Shown here piece after piece: positions 1 through 10,459 of a DNA stretch of 64,000 nt. This DNA is from Darksidea phi. Taxonomy: Eukaryota; Ascomycota; Dothideomycetes; Pleosporales; Lentitheciaceae. Within the stretch, counting starts at the first letter, position 1, and the number at the start of each line of letters is the position of its first letter. The stretch covers positions 62,001 through 126,000 of the forward strand of contig JASJFT010000129.1 of NCBI GenBank assembly GCA_030770425.1, given 5' to 3'. The position numbers and the translations under genes are program-made. The notes below the pieces were generated by a model. It saw nothing but the letters and a program-made list of their open reading frames with translations. It searched no databases and was not told the DNA's origin.

Positions 1-747
1 AGCGTGATCCCGGGTGCTCGGTGAAGAGAGCATTGTTAAGTATATACCTGCACTTGTCGAGGGACTGTTAGAGACTGCAGTGATTGAGGCGGCAGATTCA
101 AGTTGGTGATTTAGCAAAGCGGCATGATTGGTTTGTCGGTCGACCACATTTAAAGGTGTCGTAGACCTTGAAAGCCTTGTTTCGATGGCTATAGTTGGCT
201 GACCTAAGTGACGTCCAGATCTGAGAGTTCGCTGCTTGATGGGACTAGTATGACGTGAAAGAGGGGACACTGGAGAACCCGACCCCGCTATATTGAGGGC
301 CGAATCAATGAAAAAGCCTGTCGAAATATCAGTCTGCACCTCGCCAGCTAGGACAGGCATCCCAGAAAACCTTAGAAGACAGTTGAGCAGATCCAACCAT
401 CCCATCGGGTTCTTTGTTTTTTCTACTCCGTCTACGTCCTTTCTCAACTCCGACAAGAGCTTCACGAGATACGGGGCAGTATGATTTGTAGCTTCGAGGC
501 AGTCGGACGCCTTATCGAATGCGCCACGGACTTGACTCTGTAGACTTGCGAGTGGATCATTGCCTAGCTTCATAACCCTGTCAATGCGAGAAATCGGGAG
601 GTTGTCTTCGCTTAGGATGGCTTCGACGCGGCTGTAGAGTGCTTGGAGTGAGTCAGACGGATTCATGGGGACGGTTTTCTCATCCACTCTGGGTTTGGAT
701 CTTCCAGGACCGGCAAGTTCAGAGAAAGATCTTCGATTCGCTGACAT
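1..747 (-). CDS. Hypothetical protein, 5' part (runs off left edge)
   Basis: An open frame reads on the minus strand from an ATG at 747 to base 1 without a stop (249 codons), so only the N-terminal part of the gene is in the window. The protein starts MSANRRSFSELAGPGR. It has a polar N-terminus, a helical-looking stretch at about residues 30-130 (SDSLQALYSRVEAIL, PYLVKLLSELRKDVDG, GWLDLLNCLLRF), then a Ser/Thr/Pro-rich tail (VSPLSRHTSPIKQRT). No signal peptide or membrane segment is visible and I recognise no family. A possible splice donor (CAG|GTATATAC on the minus strand, intron from about base 47) means the last few codons before the edge could be intronic. It does not share the motifs of the paralogous family that starts at 5.2 kb. 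Confidence 0.55.
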   Translation of the reverse strand, partial: MSANRRSFSELAGPGRSKPRVDEKTVPMNPSDSLQALYSRVEAILSEDNLPISRIDRVMKLGNDPLASLQSQVRGAFDKASDCLEATNHTAPYLVKLLSELRKDVDGVEKTKNPMGWLDLLNCLLRFSGMPVLAGEVQTDISTGFFIDSALNIAGSGSPVSPLSRHTSPIKQRTLRSGRHLGQPTIAIETRLSRSTTPLNVVDRQTNHAALLNHQLESAASITAVSNSPSTSAGIYLTMLSSPSTRDHA

Positions 748-1278
748 TGCTCGGGATGCGAACGGTCTGGTTAGAGAAGGCTTAAGCGAGGGGTTGATGT
801 CTAAGGTTGTGCGACAGTGGTGGAGGTTTGCAACAAGCTAGTGTGTGGGTCTATACATAATGTCATAGGAGGGAAATACGTGGCACACGTTCATAGTGAA
901 AACGTCAAGGTCTAGCGTCGCGCGGGCGGGCTGCATAATCGTCCGCAGCTTTTCGAATTTACTATTCACAGTTCCTTCCGCAGCTGGTTGCATCATCACA
1001 TGCATTTAGTAATGCACCTCAAAGTTGTCACGATCGCTTTTCTAGCCTTATTTCTGGAGGCATAATATACAATTTCATGAGCTTAAGGCTTTCCTACAAG
1101 GAAGGGGGCTTTAATTGTATAATGGACCAAAGAATCTGTAAGTATGCGCATCTCTCAAAGAACCAAATGACGGGCTTTATTCCCCATCCGCCTTGCAATA
1201 TAGAACAATATGTGTCTTCTTGAATATGAAACTGAAGATTCAGGCGCAATTATATGCCTAATGCGCAGGTAATTTCTC
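748..1278. other. Intergenic
   Basis: About 530 bases between two minus-strand genes, expected to hold the promoter of the left gene and the 3' end of the gene at 1279. I see no gene, repeat or clear regulatory motif. Confidence 0.5.
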
Positions 1279-2085
1279 TCACATTAACTTGATCTTCAGC
1301 AACATCCTTGGCTTCTCTCCGCCCGTCTTTTCGATCTCGGCATGCGGTAGCTCCTTTAAAGACGAGCTAATAAATGACCGTTCACTTTCAACCTCGCCAA
1401 AACGTTCAGACATCTCCATGGGCATATATGCCTTCGACGCTTTGCGCGAATGAGGGTCGACTTCAGATTTGGGGGCTGGAGTCGTGTTGGACTCGTTTCC
1501 TATATTTGATACAGGATTGTTCTGCGATAATTCAACGCCCGTACCGACTACGGGGGTAATAAAACCAGTTTCTTCAACCCCGTTGGTAGGAGTATGGCTC
1601 GTGTTGTTTGAAGGAAGTTCTGATGTCAGACCGAAACTCCGGCCGTCTAACTCCCCTTCTAACATTTTTAGCTCCGCCTTTGTAGAAAAGGAGTCGATTC
1701 TGATATTTAAGTATAATTCATGCATAGGAGTCCTCATTCGAGACCGCTCAGCAGCTATATTAGCGAACTTGAGGACCTCTACACCGGCCCTCCTTGCTTT
1801 ATCTGTTTGTTTCTTTACAACTTCGGCATGCGCCTCCTTAGCTCTTATTTTAATGGTTTTAAGGCGTCCGCTTCGGCGTAGTGGAGATGTAACTGCTGCA
1901 TTCGTCCTTTTTCGTGATAGATGGTCTGTCGATTGTATGGGATCGCTGAAAGAGAACGATGTAGCGCGTTTGTTGCTCGGTCGATAATTATCGGAGTCGC
2001 TAGGTCGATAATCCTCGGAGTCGCTAGGTTGATAATCCTCGGAGTCGCTATCATATTGCTTCGTTCGTTTCCTTCGAGGCGCCAT
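1279..2085 (-). CDS. Hypothetical basic/acidic repeat protein
   Basis: Single-exon gene of 268 residues from the ATG at 2085 (MAPRRKRTKQYDSDSEDY). An ATG five codons upstream, at 2100, is possible, but the one at 2085 has the better context (CACAATGGCG). The N-terminus is strongly basic and is followed by three copies of an eight-residue repeat (DSEDYQPS, DSEDYRPS, DSDNYRPS). A basic segment at about residues 65-100 (SPLRRSGRLKTIKIRAKEAH) could be a nuclear localisation or nucleic-acid-binding tail. The middle is a charged helix and the C-terminus ends in a short hydrophobic-basic tail (RMLLKIKLM). No known domain is recognised. It sits alone beside a 3 kb gene-poor stretch. That it is a real gene rests on length, composition and the in-frame repeat; function is unknown. 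Confidence 0.6.
   Translation of the reverse strand: MAPRRKRTKQYDSDSEDYQPSDSEDYRPSDSDNYRPSNKRATSFSFSDPIQSTDHLSRKRTNAAVTSPLRRSGRLKTIKIRAKEAHAEVVKKQTDKARRAGVEVLKFANIAAERSRMRTPMHELYLNIRIDSFSTKAELKMLEGELDGRSFGLTSELPSNNTSHTPTNGVEETGFITPVVGTGVELSQNNPVSNIGNESNTTPAPKSEVDPHSRKASKAYMPMEMSERFGEVESERSFISSSLKELPHAEIEKTGGEKPRMLLKIKLM
1981..2052. repeat. 24-bp tandem repeat inside coding sequence, 3 copies
   Basis: Three 24-base units encode the DSEDYRPS-like octapeptide of the gene at 1279. The units differ by a few bases (GGTCGATAATCC against GGTTGATAATCC), so copy number can change without a frameshift. Confidence 0.85.
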
Positions 2086-5000
2086 TGTGCACTTTCTCAA
2101 TTGAGACTTGTGCGAGTATAATTGTTGAGCCGCAGCCTCTGGTCGTGTAACGCAAAGAATTGGAACTAGATTACCATAGAAAATTATCTTTTTAACAACT
2201 TCTTCTTCTTGGAAAGAAGGAGCCGGCTTGTGGATGTGGTGATGACATTGTGGCTGTTCATTTCACCGAAATGCATTGTTCGGTATTGAGCTTCCTGGCT
2301 TCACTGTTGAGAAATGACTGAAGTCCGCAATTCATGTTTCGAGGTGAAAGCATTGCGTTCCCCTCCTGTGACACACAATTGGAGAACTAGGTCAAGAATA
2401 GAAAGTTTTGGGCAAGCACAATGTTGGATGGAAATGGGGTTCACCCTTGATCTAGTAGTTTTTGAAGCTATATCCACTAGGTCCAAGGCACGGCTGATTC
2501 ATCGACGAAAGCACTCTTTCAGAAGCAGAATATATCTGTCTAAGTGCATCAAACATTGCTCTACCCAGTACCTATTAGCTAGGAACCTAGATTATTTACC
2601 AAAATCACTACGGACATTGGAACCGCCGTACCCATATCTTCCACTGCATGTATCAATCTACCATAGTTATCCATCCATCATCCACAAAACCTACTCTCGC
2701 TCATCCTCCCTTGCCTTCCTCCAATCTCTTCATCAACTCCATACATCCCATCAGTAGAACCACTTCTCCTTCGTACCGCAAAAGGATACCTTCCCCCGCT
2801 CTCATCAACCTTTCCCCTCCCACCCTCACCAATCACTAAGATCTTCTTGGTACCTTTCTTTACAGGCAATACGCGTCCCAGCTCTTCTACCTCTTTATTA
2901 CTCCGTGCATACTTGCGCTTCCGATACGCCCACGATCGATAGTAAGCCCGGGAACAGATTATACGTTCGTAGCCGGGCGCGAGTGTCTATTTCACAGGCT
3001 GGAGGTATTTTCGGTAGTTTTTGAGTGGGGTTCGTGTCGGATCGGACTCTACATTTGGTTCGGCTGTTGGCGGGAAGAGTGGAGAAGGTGATATCCTAGG
3101 TTCTTCTGCTTCTGCCTCTACGTTTTACGGTGATCTTACGGTGAGGACGATCGACAGTGGAGCCCGCACGGGTGCAGCTGGGTTTGGAAGACTGCCCTCA
3201 AAATTGGTGCCATATTGCTTTGCGAGGGGGTCGCGAAGTGTGAATTGTCTGAGTGGCTGTGGTTGGCATCTTCGACACCGAAAGGGGAAATTCTTGGCTG
3301 CATCCCCCGCGCACCAAACGGTGTCGCCGGCAACCAATGGGTAGGAGAATGATAAGGGCGTTGGCTCGCACGTCTTGTAGGCTCAAGGCGTCCGCAAGCA
3401 ATTGGACTGGCAATCGCTGTGGGACTGCTGAGTCATCCGGTTGCGCTGATGCCGCCAAGGATCTGCGACCAGGTCGAGTTGAGACACGACCAGGAACGTC
3501 GCGAGCCGTCGCACTCTGTTTCTCTGCATCTGCACCTCTGCTACAACAGCACATCCTGTGCAATGACAACCGACGCAAAGCTCGGGGGCTTGGCTATCCC
3601 TTTTGCCTGAAGTGCAGCCATCTTGCGATGCTTTACCCAATTTGCACATGCCCGACCGACAGATCGATTAAGCTGCGTACACGAGATTGAATCGACAGAT
3701 GACGGGCAAATAACCACAATGACTTTGATTTGTGCCTATGGCAGTCATATAGGCACCCCCTCGTTTTGCCGCGACTCATCGCCTGGGTTATCATCCCTTT
3801 ACGCTCATATGAATCGGTGGTTCCCGAAAACCTACACGATGACGGACTGCCTCCTGATCTACGAAGCGATCGACCCCAGCACCCCGTGCCGTATCCGATC
3901 GACCTCGACTTGTCCATTGTGTTTGCCAAGACACATGCGTCCAATGTGTTGAAGGAGCTATCATCGCTGTCGTTCACGACGCACCGGAGCTCCCACGATA
4001 CACTGCTGTTCATGAGAGGTCTGCAGCACGATATTGGCATTCTCTATGTGGAAGATGCGCCGGTTTGATACAATGGGAACTTGATAGTGGAAGACGAGGA
4101 ATTTTTAGGATATCGGAAGTAGATTTGTGATATGTTCAATGTCATAGACCTAAGCAACCGGGAAGAAAGGGATTTGAATAAGGAGAGGTACATCGTGCCA
4201 AAGCCGGAGAAGTACATGACTCTGCGCATGCTGCAGGGTACAGGGTGTTCAGGCTCTTCTCGGAGCTATACACGTAATACTGGTCGAATGTCTCAATATC
4301 ATGCCCTACGATGAATAAAAGCTAGCTGATCACAAGTTTACCGGCGAAGTATTCTCAGACTTGTGCTCTACTATCGGCCTCTTCACGAAACATGACCTGG
4401 TATCTCAAGCTTCAACGGTACCATGCTACTCCATGGGCCGGCTATAAGATGTGAGTCAGTCATGGCCTTGCATTCCATGGCTCCTGGCTTTGAGGCGATT
4501 TTTAGCCCCTCGAACATACCCAAGCACGAATAATGCTGCCTCAAAGACGTTCTCATCTTCGCGGACCTGCGGCTCTTGAGGAGCATCGGAATAACTGGAA
4601 CAACTACTCCTCCGGACTTGCTTACAGTTAATAGTACACTCTCGGGTATCCAGAACAGCCGAGGATCGTGGGGAGCTCACCGACCTCTGCAACGGTGGCA
4701 GGTATCCCTTGCAGTGATCGTACTCTTGATTAGCGACGTCAATCATTCTGGGATGACCTTATGAAAGTGCCTTTTAAGTATGGGTATGCAGTTTGGCGAG
4801 CAGGCGGCTCAAGCAGGAGGAGGGTGACGGTCAGGAAGATCTGGACGAGAGGGTGGCAAAAGGAGTCATTTTAGGAATAGGCGTGGCATCAAAGGTATAC
4901 AAATTTACAGTACTGAACAAATTTCCCATCGTCTCTCACTAGGTATACTTCTTTTACATGTGCCAACTGCCATCGATTCTCTTACCCTTTGCTAGTTCTT

Positions 5001-5237
5001 TTGGCTCACCGATCAAGAACTTCCCTCGATACCCCGGCAGAACGCCTTTATTAGCGTCTACTACGAGCGAAGGCCTTAGTCGCGAGCACACGCAACTCAC
5101 CCAACACGTCCAACACATTCACGTTCCATCATACTACAAAGCTCAAGGCCACATCCGACAGTCAATTGTTCAAGCTACTGCACCCTCTCTCAACCCCCAA
5201 AGTCAGAGGCGACAAACCCTCCTCGCCCACTAGGCCG
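2086..5237. other. Gene-poor stretch with no convincing gene
   Basis: Several overlapping open frames exist on both strands (for example 2314-2757 plus, 3253-3690 plus, 3633-4040 minus, 3730-4068 plus, 4456-4746 minus), but none is clearly favoured and none resembles a family I know. The minus strand at about 2678-2990 reads like the end of a protein (RAYYRSWAYRKRKYARSN, then VLPVKKGTKKILVIGEGG), but I could not join it to an upstream exon in a consistent phase. Minus 4456-4746 (96 codons, MIDVANQEYDHCKGY) could be a small gene. The stretch may contain relics of decayed genes. The last few hundred bases (about 4900-5237) should hold the promoter of family member A. Confidence 0.4.
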
Positions 5238-6474
5238 ATGGCGAACTCCACCCCTCAATCCGGTATACTCTGCAAACATTGGCCTTCGTTTTTGAGGTAA
5301 CTGACCCCGTCTTAGATGAGCAGCCTCAAGCCACTCGGAAGCAGCTGGACGACATTTACGAATACGCCAGACTGCGTGGACTTCGACACATCTTTAACAT
5401 GTTCCCACCCAAAGATTCTTATACCATTGACTACGTCCCACCCGAGTTTACCATCCGCAATGGCCGGCGAGCCTTCTTGCCAAAGCGAGTTCAAGTCGGC
5501 AAAAACGACGAACTCAAAGTATGGGCCTACCTTCGACTGCAGGGTGGCGCTTTTACCGGTGGCACCGCGGTCCATCTCTACGCAGAGACGGCCATCGATC
5601 TGCTTGAGATCAAATACGTCGACGCCCATAAGTATCCGCTCATTGAACCACTCAGTCTCTTTTCTGCTTCTGGAACGTCGTATACTTCTGAAAGGCAGCT
5701 CAAGTATCTCATCAAGTATATCTTCCTGGAACTTGGACTTGTAGAGGTAGCCTTTGCGGCCGTCTCAGTCAAGTCGCATGAGATGATGGCTGGTGCTTTG
5801 CGAAAGATACGGGACTTCTACAATACTCTTGGTAGTAAGTAATCCTGCCTTCCTTAGAAGACAAATGCTCAACCAGCCTAGCTAGAGACAATCAGCCATC
5901 CACAATCAACAATGAGCGTGATGCTCGCGAAAGCGCAGATCCTCTAGTGAGAACTACAGGAGCCAAGCTTCGAAGCGATTCAGCTCTTCGATCTCATCGG
6001 TCAAAAGCCAGGTCTCTTGAAAAGTTCGTGAGGGAATATCAAAATCCTCCGGCTGAAGCATTCGACCCACCGCCGCAGGCACCACCTCACTTTATACCGG
6101 ACGTCCCTCTACCAGACAGCACGTCACCATTCAGACATACAAGTATAAAGGCAGAACATGAGTCTACCACTATCTCGCAGCCATCAGTAACGCGCGAACA
6201 CTCGGTAGGGCCGGTCAGTGACACTCTCACTTCTGCAGCTGGTTTTGACCGCGGTGTAAGTGGCAAACGCCGCGCTAGACTCGATGGTGACATCGATATT
6301 ATCATGCAACAGATTCAAAACGAGGAATATGAAGATGAGGAACGGGAGGAGGGGTTGAAGAGGCAACTTCGGGACGCACAAGATAAGCTAAAAGAGCTAG
6401 AAGCCCGCAAGAAGCGCCGACAAGATGACTTGGAATATTTGCTAAATCATCGACATCAGGATTGCAATTACTGA
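5238..6474 (+). CDS. Cluster family member A (N-terminal domain plus coiled coil)
   Basis: Three exons, 5238-5262, 5316-5834 and 5882-6474, joined by 53- and 47-nt GT-AG introns; the phases add up to exactly 378 residues. Exon 1 is only 25 nt (MANSTPQS plus one base). Residues about 15-165 form the family domain: a helical start (QLDDIYEYARLRGLRHIF), the motif VGKNDELKVWAYLR, then PLIEPLSLF, then LKYLIKYIFLELGL. The linker is Pro/Ser-rich and carries RRARLDGDID. The C-terminus is a charged coiled coil (about the last 60 residues, EEREEGLKRQLRDAQDKL) with a KKRRQ basic patch. There is no signal peptide or transmembrane helix, so a cytosolic or nuclear site is inferred. Gene B, 270 bases downstream on the same strand, has the same exon layout and is a tandem duplicate. 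No known family is recognised and function is unknown. Confidence 0.82.
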
Positions 6475-6742
6475 TCGAAAAAGGCTAGATATGGAGCCCA
6501 AACTTTTATTAGAAGCTGATTACGGTCATATATTGCCGGAAAGCTTCATTGAGGTACCATAGGGCGGTTTATTTCTCGAAGACGGCGCAGGATTGCACGA
6601 CACCATTCACTCTTACGTTCCAAGCTTTGGCTCGGACCGATAATCTTCCGGGTACACGGTAAATCATATAATTTGTTTTAGCTCTGATCCTTCACCTGAG
6701 CGTCCACCCTCCCCAAACACAGTGTCTCGCCTGGCCCTTCGC

Positions 6743-8000
6743 ATGACCATGTCTAGGGCAGCTACCGGTAAGGCTTTCAGCTGCTACAAAGTCTATCATC
6801 TAACATAATGCAGTCGCGTCTGCCGTGCCGGGATACGGATGTAATGGCAATACCGCAAGTACGGGGCCTCCAGAACAACTTTTGGACATCCATAACTATC
6901 TCGAGGGGCGCAAACTGAAGCCTCTCCTCAACCTGCTTCCCTCCGCAGATGCATACACTATTGAGGATGTTTCCGAAAATACTGTGTGCGATAACCGATT
7001 TCTCTACATGCAAAAACGAATTCAGCTCGGGAAAAATGAAGAGTGCGTTGTCTGGGCACTCCTCCGGCGAAAGGGCTACGACTCAACCGACACTAATACT
7101 GTGTACTATGTAGAGACCGCGAATTTTCAAGGCGTGATCGCGGCTGAGAAGTTATCCGACTATCCTGTCATGGACCCTTTCAACGTGTTTTGCACTGAGG
7201 GCGAAGTTCTCCCACCGTCCCGAATGCGCAATGCGTTGAGCGCCCTTGTCAAGTACTTGTTCCTTTCACTAGGACTTGAGGACAGAGTATATCTAGACGT
7301 TGCGACTAGTGCACATGAGCACGTTGCTCTTTCGCTGCGAACGTTGAATGCTCGAGAAAAGATGGCAGACACCTTAGGCAAGTAATCTTTCCTTATAACT
7401 ACTTCTCCTTGCTAACTCAGAGTAGCCGACAAGTTTGGGCATTCACCAAAACCGACCGGGCGCAATGCTCAGCGTGACTCGGAAAAAGACAGCAATAGCG
7501 AGCCATTCAGAAACTGTAGTTCTTCCGTCCGTTCGGCGCCACTTCAAAACCCTGGGCATGCTATTCACAACTCCCCCATTGCCGCGCACGCTTCAGACGG
7601 TCCGACGTCAGTTCCAGCTCCAGAAATAGGTGTCCAAATACCACCAATGCAGATAGCGGAGCGTGCATCTGAAGTGCCACATCAACTCCCAAGCATTGCC
7701 AGTGGACAAAGAGATTCAATCAAGGCTGTTCAGAATGCTCTCGCCTCTGCGCAAGTTAACACTCCAAATAAGCAACATGAAGCTCAGCCTGAACTTGGGA
7801 CCAACATCCAAGATATCATGACACAAATCCAAGAAGAAGAGTCTAGGGATGAGGAACTAGAGAAGCAGCTGGAGGAGGCGAAGGTTGCACTTGAGACGCG
7901 AAAGAAGCGGCGCGATGAGACGATTGATCATCTCATGGAGCATCGTGCGCACGATCTCAGGGACTATCTTAAGAAGGCAAAGCGCTTGAGGCGGGTCTGA
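6743..8000 (+). CDS. Cluster family member B, tandem paralogue of A
   Basis: Three exons, 6743-6767, 6814-7377 and 7426-8000, giving 387 residues. Exon 1 is again exactly 25 nt (MTMSRAAT plus one base). Intron 2 begins with GC (GCAAGTAATC) where paralogue A has GTAAGTAATC; only this GC-AG junction restores frame with the acceptor at 7425 (an alternative acceptor three bases earlier also keeps frame). Domain motifs: LGKNEECVVWALLR, PVMDPFNVF and LSALVKYLFLSLGL. The linker is Ser/Pro-rich. The C-terminal coil (EEESRDEELEKQLEEAK) ends in RKKRRDE and KKAKRLRRV, a likely nuclear-localisation or nucleic-acid-binding tail (inferred). It lies between A and the broken copy C, all on the plus strand. 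Confidence 0.8.
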
Positions 8001-8559
8001 GTGTTACCAAGTATCGGGGGTGTGATATCTCCGTAGATGGAAAATATGGCATATCCGTCGAGATGGACGTGCCAAGTCATCAAGCGTGTTGACGTTCCAC
8101 TCTTAGCACAGCATCATGATAGAATAGAGCACTGCACCACTTGTCTCACTTAGTTTCTCCGTACAATATCGATGAAGCATTTGACTGCAAACGTCGGATG
8201 CTGCCGTTAACCAAACACCATGAGCGCACACAAATAAACTATCTAGGCAACCTCAATAAAAGTGATCAACAGTTACTGCACGAAGAATGGGGGTTCTAGT
8301 CGCTTGGGCACATCGTGCATAACGGTGCTTTCGAATGACATCCCGGTCACAGTTTCCCAAATAGGATTTGTTTCCTCCTTGCTTCGTTCATCCTCAGCAT
8401 GGAGGACACCAGGGATAGCAGCTAGGCTGCAGAAGGTTCTCCAATAGACTCATAACGGGGACGGTATGTTTCGTAACCTACATACCTTATTTATGTTAAT
8501 CTAACGTTTCAAGATGATCATACCCCTTTGAGCGAAGACGGAAAAAGAATCAAAGACCA
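8001..8559. other. Intergenic between members B and C
   Basis: No gene is supported. It should contain the terminator of B and the former promoter of the broken copy C. A 61-codon open frame at 8262-8447 has no family resemblance. Confidence 0.4.
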
Positions 8560-9957
8560 TGAAAGCGAGCAGCGAACAACCCGGACAGCGCAAGACCATC
8601 TTCGATCATGCGGAGAAGATGGGTCTAAGCCTCGCGCTTGACCTCGCCCCTTCCGTAAACGATTTCGTCGTATGGAGCACACCTATATGGGGAAGTAGCA
8701 GATATGTTATCTACACGAATTCGTATCGGCCCAGATAAGAGTCGTGAAGTATGGGCATATCTACGACACGGGGTTGGTGCAAAAGTCAGATTGTTACTTG
8801 GAGACAGAATTGGAAAATTCAAGGGAGCAACCGCACATGACTAGGCTCAGTTCCTCTAGTGAAGCCCTTCTCATTCTTTGCAGAGCCCGGTCTCTACAAA
8901 AACACGGACCGCGGTACGAAATATATCATCAAATATATATACAGTCATGTTCTAAAAGTCTAGGTACACTGTGCTAGCTAATGGCACTCTCTACGTCTAA
9001 TAAACTCATCTACTAAATCAAATAACTTTTACCTAGTACCATATATTGAAGGCTATCAGGATAGATAGTACATAGCAGAACAACCTAGCTCTGAACAAGG
9101 TTTTTCTTTAATATAGGATATTCCAATATAGATGACTAGTGCACACAAATTTATGCTCTAGTACTGTACCTGAGACAACATTGTAGAGCAGGTATCTTGG
9201 GGCGGAAACGAACATGTTGGGATTCATTAGTGCACTTCAGCACTTCAAGGATTTTCATGTACTTACTGAAGCTATGGGTGAGTTGGTTTCTTGTCCCTTA
9301 GCACTAGCTTTTGCTTATTTCTACAAGGTACAAACCAACGAATGGAACGCCCTACCAAAAGTAACGAACAGCCAGAAACGGCTAGTTGCGTCCCTTGGCC
9401 TCCACTCACTCAAGTCAGGATTTGGACTTTTGTTTCGTCATCCTTCGGCAAAACAACATAATTCACAGCAGATACATCCGCGAACCCTCTACTCCGAGCC
9501 CTGAAAGTGCCATGCACGCAACCAAGGAACGCATAGCCAACGACCCGACATCACGCGGCATAGTCGCATCAATTCAGACTTCCGAAGCCCCGACTCAAAA
9601 CCTGCAGGGTGAATTAGCATCTCCACCAAGCCGACAGGACTCCGTCGGTCTCATCGGAACTGCTTTGAGAGTCGCCGCAAATATCCAACAACGGGAAGCC
9701 TCAAACGTCTTCATAATTGATGACTACGACGATTTTGACCACCGTCCCGACGACGATGGTGGCAATATCGCTCTCATCATGAAACAGGTCCAGCAGGAGG
9801 AGTCGAATGACAGTGGCGGAGAAGCGCAGCTACAGGCAGAGATATAAATACCGAGAGCGCGCAAAAAGCGTCGCAAGGAACAAGATTGATGGTCTGATGG
9901 GCGTTGGCGTCAGGAGTTCAACGACTATGTGCGGAAGGTAAAGCGTTAAACGCGTAG
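8560..9957 (+). pseudogene. Cluster family member C, broken copy
   Basis: Read across frames, this stretch reproduces the order of A and B. The N-terminal helix (KTIFDHAEKMGLSLALDLAP) is near 8595-8660. RIRIGPDKSREVWAYLRHG (matching VGKNDELKVWAYLR of A) is near 8715-8770. VPLVKPFSFFAEPG and TKYIIKYIYSH lie near 8850-8950. After an AT-rich interruption the exon end follows, then a Ser/Pro linker (9500-9700), the NIALIMKQVQQEESND coil start (9760-9830) and the RKKRRKEQ patch near 9860. Frameshifts (near 8710 and 8850), in-frame stops and the insertion at about 8985-9213 prevent a product. It is closest to A and B, so it is the third unit of a tandem array that decayed. Confidence 0.75.
8985..9213. 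other. AT-rich insertion interrupting member C
   Basis: About 230 bases of AT-rich sequence separate the KYIIKYIYSH part of copy C from the continuation of the same exon (SALQHFKDFHVLTEAMG, about 9220-9275). A and B have no sequence here. I could not see clear terminal repeats or a target duplication, so the type of insert is unknown; the boundaries are approximate. Confidence 0.5.
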
Positions 9958-10459
9958 ATAAGAGACCTGATTCGGGTGGAGATGTAAAGGATGTAAAGTA
10001 GAGGTACTTCTTGAAGGCCATATGTAGGATCTTTCCATTGTGTGTAGAGAAGTCGCGGGCGCATGCACGGCGCGTGATCACGTGATCTGAACCAAATTTG
10101 GCTAGAGAGCGCTCGGTCCCTCTGTCCCAGATTCAGCCTCTTCACCCTCGCACTTCAATCTTTTCACTTTTCATTCGCAACGAACATCACTGCCAGAGTT
10201 CTGCAAGAGTCACGTATTTGTGATTCAGGCGCATGTAAGCGTAACGGGGTATACGGCTTCGCAATCGCGTTGGCGCAATTGCTCCCTCCGGCAGCCATTT
10301 GTAACGCAAGCTTTTACGCCGGCTTGAGTGTCACGATTGCTTTTTGGGGCAAACTTCGTGAGACTGCATTGCAAAAGCCGTGCTTGCGCCGTAACGCAAC
10401 ACTTTACCACGCTTTACCCACGGGTCTGCCCTCGGATAATCGACAACGTCTTAAGCAAC
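9958..10459. other. Intergenic upstream of member D
   Basis: About 500 bases with no supported gene; the likely promoter of D. An open frame continues upstream of the chosen start of D (from 10328), but its translation has no match to the other family members. Confidence 0.45.
10076..10087. promoter_or_regulatory. 12-bp perfect palindrome with E-box core
   Basis: GATCACGTGATC is a perfect palindrome around the CACGTG E-box, about 370 bases upstream of member D. Basic helix-loop-helix and some bZIP factors bind CACGTG in fungi; whether this site is used is not shown by the sequence. Confidence 0.35.

Noticed and set aside
2678..3337. Two-exon minus-strand gene
   Set aside because: A donor at 3139 and acceptor at 3096 exist, but the resulting phase does not fit the downstream frame; left as an unassigned open stretch.
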